Origin: Lewinellaceae bacterium
GTDB lineage: Bacteria; Bacteroidota; Bacteroidia; Chitinophagales; Saprospiraceae
Reading direction: 5' to 3'
Assembly: GCA_020636045.1 (NCBI GenBank)
Contig: JACJYP010000010.1
Span: forward strand, 62,001 to 126,000
Length of the DNA: 64,000 bases
Below are positions 61,367 through 64,000 of the stretch, piece after piece (position 1 is the first letter of the stretch; the number at the start of each line of letters is the position of its first letter). The notes below the pieces were generated by a model that was not told the origin of the DNA, did no database searches, and saw nothing but the letters and a program-made list of their open reading frames with translations. The position numbers were made by a program, and so were the translations under genes.

Positions 61367-61502
61367 CTTTTGCTGCAAATACGCCGGTGCTTCCCGGCGA
61401 AGCCGGCCCCCCGGTGATGACGCGTTTTTTTTCATCTTTGCGCCGCAATGCCGACACCCGGGGTTGCGCATCGTTTCCTGATCAAACACATCCACCACAC
61501 GT

Positions 61503-62756
61503 ATGAAATCGCACAAATTCCGCCCGGAAAGCCTCATGATGTCGTATGGCTACAAGCCCGAACTGTCGGAAGGCGCCATCAAATGCCCCATTTTCCAGAC
61601 CTCCACTTTCGTTTTTAAAAATGCGGAGGAAGGGAAAGCGTACTTCGAACTGGCTTACGGCCTGCGCGCGCCCTACGAGGCCGAAGAGATCGGCCTGATC
61701 TACAGCCGCATCAACAACCCCGACCTGGAGATACTGGAAGGCCGCATCTCGCTGTGGGAAGAAGCGGGCGACTGTGCGGTATTCGAAAGCGGCATGAGCG
61801 CCATCACCACGGTCCTGCTCGAATTCCTGAAACCCGGCGACCTGGTGTTGTGCAGCAGCCCTGTGTACGGCGGCACGGACCATTTCATCAAACATTTCCT
61901 GCCCAAGTTCGGCATTCATTACCTCGAATTCAAGCCCGGCGAGTCGTACGATGATATCGTGGAAATGGTGGAAAAAGCCGGCCTCGGCAGCCGCCTGGCC
62001 ATGGTGTACGTGGAAACGCCCGCCAACCCGACCAATGCCCTGATCGACCTGGAGTGCGTCAGCAAGGTCGCCCAGCACTTCTCAAGCCCCGATAAAAAAG
62101 TGTACGTAGCGGTCGACAACACCTACATGGGTCCCTTGTGGCAGCAGCCCCTGCGCTGGGGCGCCGATTTTTCGCTCTATTCCGCCACCAAATACCTCGG
62201 CGGCCACAGCGATGTGATCGCAGGCGCCTGCGTGGGCTCCAAAGAACTCATCGGCAGGGTAAAGACGCTGCGCACTTTTCTCGGCAACATGGCGGGCCCC
62301 TGGACGGGCTGGCTGCTGCTGCGCAGCCTCGAAACACTGAAGATCCGCATGGAGCAACAGGCGCGCAACGCCCAGAAAGTAGCCGAATACCTGCAGCAGC
62401 ACGCGAAAGTTGAAAAAGTGTACTACCTCGGCCTGCTTACCCCCGACGACGGCCGGGAGTACGAGACCTACAAGAAACAGTACGGTTCTCCCGGCGCCAT
62501 GCTGTCCTTCGATATCCGGGGCGGCGAAGCCGAGGCGTTCCGTTTTCTCAACAGTCTGCGTATGATCCACCTTGCTGTGAGCCTCGGCAGCACCGAATCG
62601 CTGGCCGAGCATCCGGCCACCATGACGCACGCCGGCGTACATCCGAAACACAAACGCGAACTCGGTATCAGTGAAAAAATGATCCGCCTGTCGGTTGGCG
62701 TGGAGCACTACCGCGATATTATTTTCGATATCGAACAGGCGCTGGAGAAGGTGTAA
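61503..62756 (+). CDS. Cystathionine gamma-synthase/lyase family PLP enzyme
   Basis: The 417-residue protein has the Cys/Met-metabolism PLP fold: IYSRINNPDLEILEGRISLWEEAG, DLVLCSSPVYGGTDHFIKHFLP, the phosphate/ring contacts VDNTYMGPLWQQPL, and the PLP lysine K230 in SATKYLGGHSDVIAG. The C-terminal SLGSTESLAEHPATMTHAGVHPKHKRELGISEKMIRLSVGVEHYRDI is typical of the family. It catalyses gamma- or beta-replacement or elimination on sulfur amino acids (cystathionine synthesis or methionine cleavage); the sequence alone does not settle which. It has its own region, with no co-oriented close neighbour. Confidence 0.93.
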   Translation: MKSHKFRPESLMMSYGYKPELSEGAIKCPIFQTSTFVFKNAEEGKAYFELAYGLRAPYEAEEIGLIYSRINNPDLEILEGRISLWEEAGDCAVFESGMSAITTVLLEFLKPGDLVLCSSPVYGGTDHFIKHFLPKFGIHYLEFKPGESYDDIVEMVEKAGLGSRLAMVYVETPANPTNALIDLECVSKVAQHFSSPDKKVYVAVDNTYMGPLWQQPLRWGADFSLYSATKYLGGHSDVIAGACVGSKELIGRVKTLRTFLGNMAGPWTGWLLLRSLETLKIRMEQQARNAQKVAEYLQQHAKVEKVYYLGLLTPDDGREYETYKKQYGSPGAMLSFDIRGGEAEAFRFLNSLRMIHLAVSLGSTESLAEHPATMTHAGVHPKHKRELGISEKMIRLSVGVEHYRDIIFDIEQALEKV

Positions 62757-62922
62757 AAAAGCAAAGAACGGCTCCGGGATAATCATCTTTTTCTCCCGTA
62801 ACCGGTAACAAATCACATCACTGAACTGATCTTCTGAGGACTGGCGGCATCGCCACTCATTATATGATAAACCTGCATGCGTTTGTGCAGCAAGGCTGCT
62901 TTTCCCTGTAAAAATATTGCCG

Positions 62923-62953
62923 TTGCAATGTCACAAGCAGCACATTAACTTTG
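62923..62953 (+). promoter_or_regulatory. Bacteroidota vegetative promoter
   Basis: TTG (62923-62925), 20 bases, TAACTTTG (62946-62953) fit the -33/-7 consensus TTG-N19-20-TAnnTTTG. It lies about 55 bp before the start codon at 63009. Confidence 0.75.
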
Positions 62954-63008
62954 ATGCCTGAAACAAACACGACACCACTATTTAAACCACTACTCAAAGA
63001 TCACTTAC

Positions 63009-64000
63009 ATGAAAAAAGCACTCCTTTTACCCACCCTCTTCGCCGCTGCAAGCGGTTTTCTTTTTGCACAACCGTTGCTCAGCCCGTCCGATCTGTACAG
63101 CATCGGTGACGTCATTTTCCTCCAGGATGCCGATACCGCCGGCGTCAACCCCGGCAATGGCGGAGCCAACCTCACCTGGGACTTTTCAAATCTGCAGCCG
63201 CTGAATGGTATGGATGCTGTGAAGTACACATATCTGGCGCCTGCCAGTACCCCGTATTCCAGCACCTTTCCCGGAGCCAATCTTGCCGTCAAGATCGATT
63301 TTGACACGATCATGTACGGTTACGCGATCAAGGAACCCAACCAGTACACTTTCCTGGGCATCAAAAACGCTTTTCTCGTGCAGTATTACACCAACCCGGA
63401 CGTCCAGTTGAAGCCTCTTTCGTACAACGGTTCCTTCCAGGAGGACTTTGCAAACTACACGGATTCCGGCTCCGGCGTCATTTTTTACGCCGAGGGCTCC
63501 CGCACCACAACCTACGACGGCTACGGAACGCTTATCACGCCCAGCGGTACCTTTCCGAATGCGATTCGTATAAAAGCGGTGTCCTCACAGGTAGATTCCG
63601 CGGAATTTGACGACGTAAAGATCATCAACAACACGGACATCACCACTTACGACTGGTTTGTGCCGAACCAGCCCGGCGTCGCGCTGACGGTGTATTATAC
63701 GCACACGATCTCGTCGACTTTCTTCCCCGGGTTTCCGCCCTTCGTTACCGACTTTGGGGTGGTCAAATCAGTCAATTACACCTCGGACTTCACCACCGGC
63801 GTAAACGATCAGCGCGATCGACTGGCCGGCATACAGGTACAGATATCGGGCGCCAACCCGGTAAGTGATCTGCTGTCGCTACAGATCACGGCCGACGCAG
63901 GGCGCGATGACCTGCAGATGCTGATCGCCGATGCCGGCGGACGCGTGCTGGAATCCCGCGTACTGCCAATATCTGGCGGACAGAACCGTATCGATCTGCC
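63009..64000 (+). CDS. Secreted T9SS cargo protein of unknown function, C-terminus cut by window edge
   Basis: A signal peptide (MKKALLLPTLFAAASGFLFAQ) precedes ~240 residues of beta-rich sequence (GGANLTWDFSNLQPLNGMDAVKYTYLAPAST and similar) and then GIQVQISGANPVSDLLSLQITADAGRDDLQMLIADAGGRVLE, the start of a type A T9SS sorting domain, in which the frame runs off the window (about 330 codons seen). The 'LTWDFSNL' pattern is common in Bacteroidota secreted proteins without assigned activity. A consensus vegetative promoter stands at 62923-62953. It should be exported to the surface or medium. Confidence 0.9.
   Translation, partial: MKKALLLPTLFAAASGFLFAQPLLSPSDLYSIGDVIFLQDADTAGVNPGNGGANLTWDFSNLQPLNGMDAVKYTYLAPASTPYSSTFPGANLAVKIDFDTIMYGYAIKEPNQYTFLGIKNAFLVQYYTNPDVQLKPLSYNGSFQEDFANYTDSGSGVIFYAEGSRTTTYDGYGTLITPSGTFPNAIRIKAVSSQVDSAEFDDVKIINNTDITTYDWFVPNQPGVALTVYYTHTISSTFFPGFPPFVTDFGVVKSVNYTSDFTTGVNDQRDRLAGIQVQISGANPVSDLLSLQITADAGRDDLQMLIADAGGRVLESRVLPISGGQNRIDL

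Noticed and set aside
1..64000. tRNA, rRNA or mobile-element genes
   Set aside because: None was recognised by eye on either strand; no cloverleaf, conserved rRNA stretch, transposase or integrase was found.

Overview
The window looks like a chromosomal segment of a Bacteroidota bacterium, most likely a member of the Saprospiria. The evidence is: C-terminal type IX secretion (T9SS) sorting domains on secreted proteins; Bacteroidota-type vegetative promoters (TTG-N20-TAnnTTTG) upstream of rplM and of the last gene; signal-peptide proteins built from thrombospondin type 3 (TSP3) repeats; and many long MacB/FtsX-like permeases. No rRNA, tRNA, CRISPR array, phage or transposase gene was recognised.

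Layout. 1-5.6 kb: two minus-strand operons, each a small protein plus a ~800-residue FtsX/MacB permease. 5.8-16.8 kb: a signalling and proteolysis block with two class III adenylate cyclases, two secreted HEXXH metallopeptidases around a membrane protein carrying an effector-associated-domain-like helical module, a histidine kinase, a sulfatase, response regulators, and a second effector-associated-domain-like protein. 17-22 kb and 27.4-32.4 kb: two more operons with two permeases each, separated by metabolic genes (FAD oxidoreductase, S9 peptidase, GNAT, DUF4386-like). 32.8-46.3 kb: a GH16 glycanase with a sorting domain, a third effector-associated-domain-like membrane protein, three tandem secreted caspase-like/TSP3/SUMF1-like proteins, and a fourth, frameshifted copy on the other strand, with repeat-rich DNA around them. 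47.3-58 kb: a seventh permease, an OmpA/TSP3 outer-membrane protein, two ABC ATPases, a MacA-like adaptor, and a divergent NtrC-type regulator with an NtrY-like kinase. 58.3-61 kb: rplM-rpsI-rpsB-tsf. 61-64 kb: a small membrane protein, a PLP enzyme and a T9SS cargo gene cut by the window end.

The main finding is a regulon readable from the DNA alone. Upstream of every permease operon, and between the divergent NtrC-type and MacA-like genes, lie two 16-bp palindromes (TGTnCG-N4-CGnACA), always with start points exactly 20 bp apart. In three cases a perfect sigma-54 GG-N10-GC element starts exactly 56 bp from the nearer palindrome. The NtrC-type gene has the same arrangement at 44 bp; the remaining operons have imperfect cores. 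I infer that the NtrC/NtrY pair encoded at 55.3-58.0 kb binds these enhancers and co-ordinates seven orphan FtsX-type permeases with the two ATPases and the adaptor.

The second finding is the array of exported caspase-like proteins with calcium-type TSP3 stalks and SUMF1-like C-terminal domains. These domains lack the paired cysteines of true formylglycine-generating enzyme and are more likely ligand-binding. Three nearby proteins carry effector-associated-domain-like modules. Non-coding gaps of a few hundred bases contain several families of inverted-repeat, MITE-like elements.
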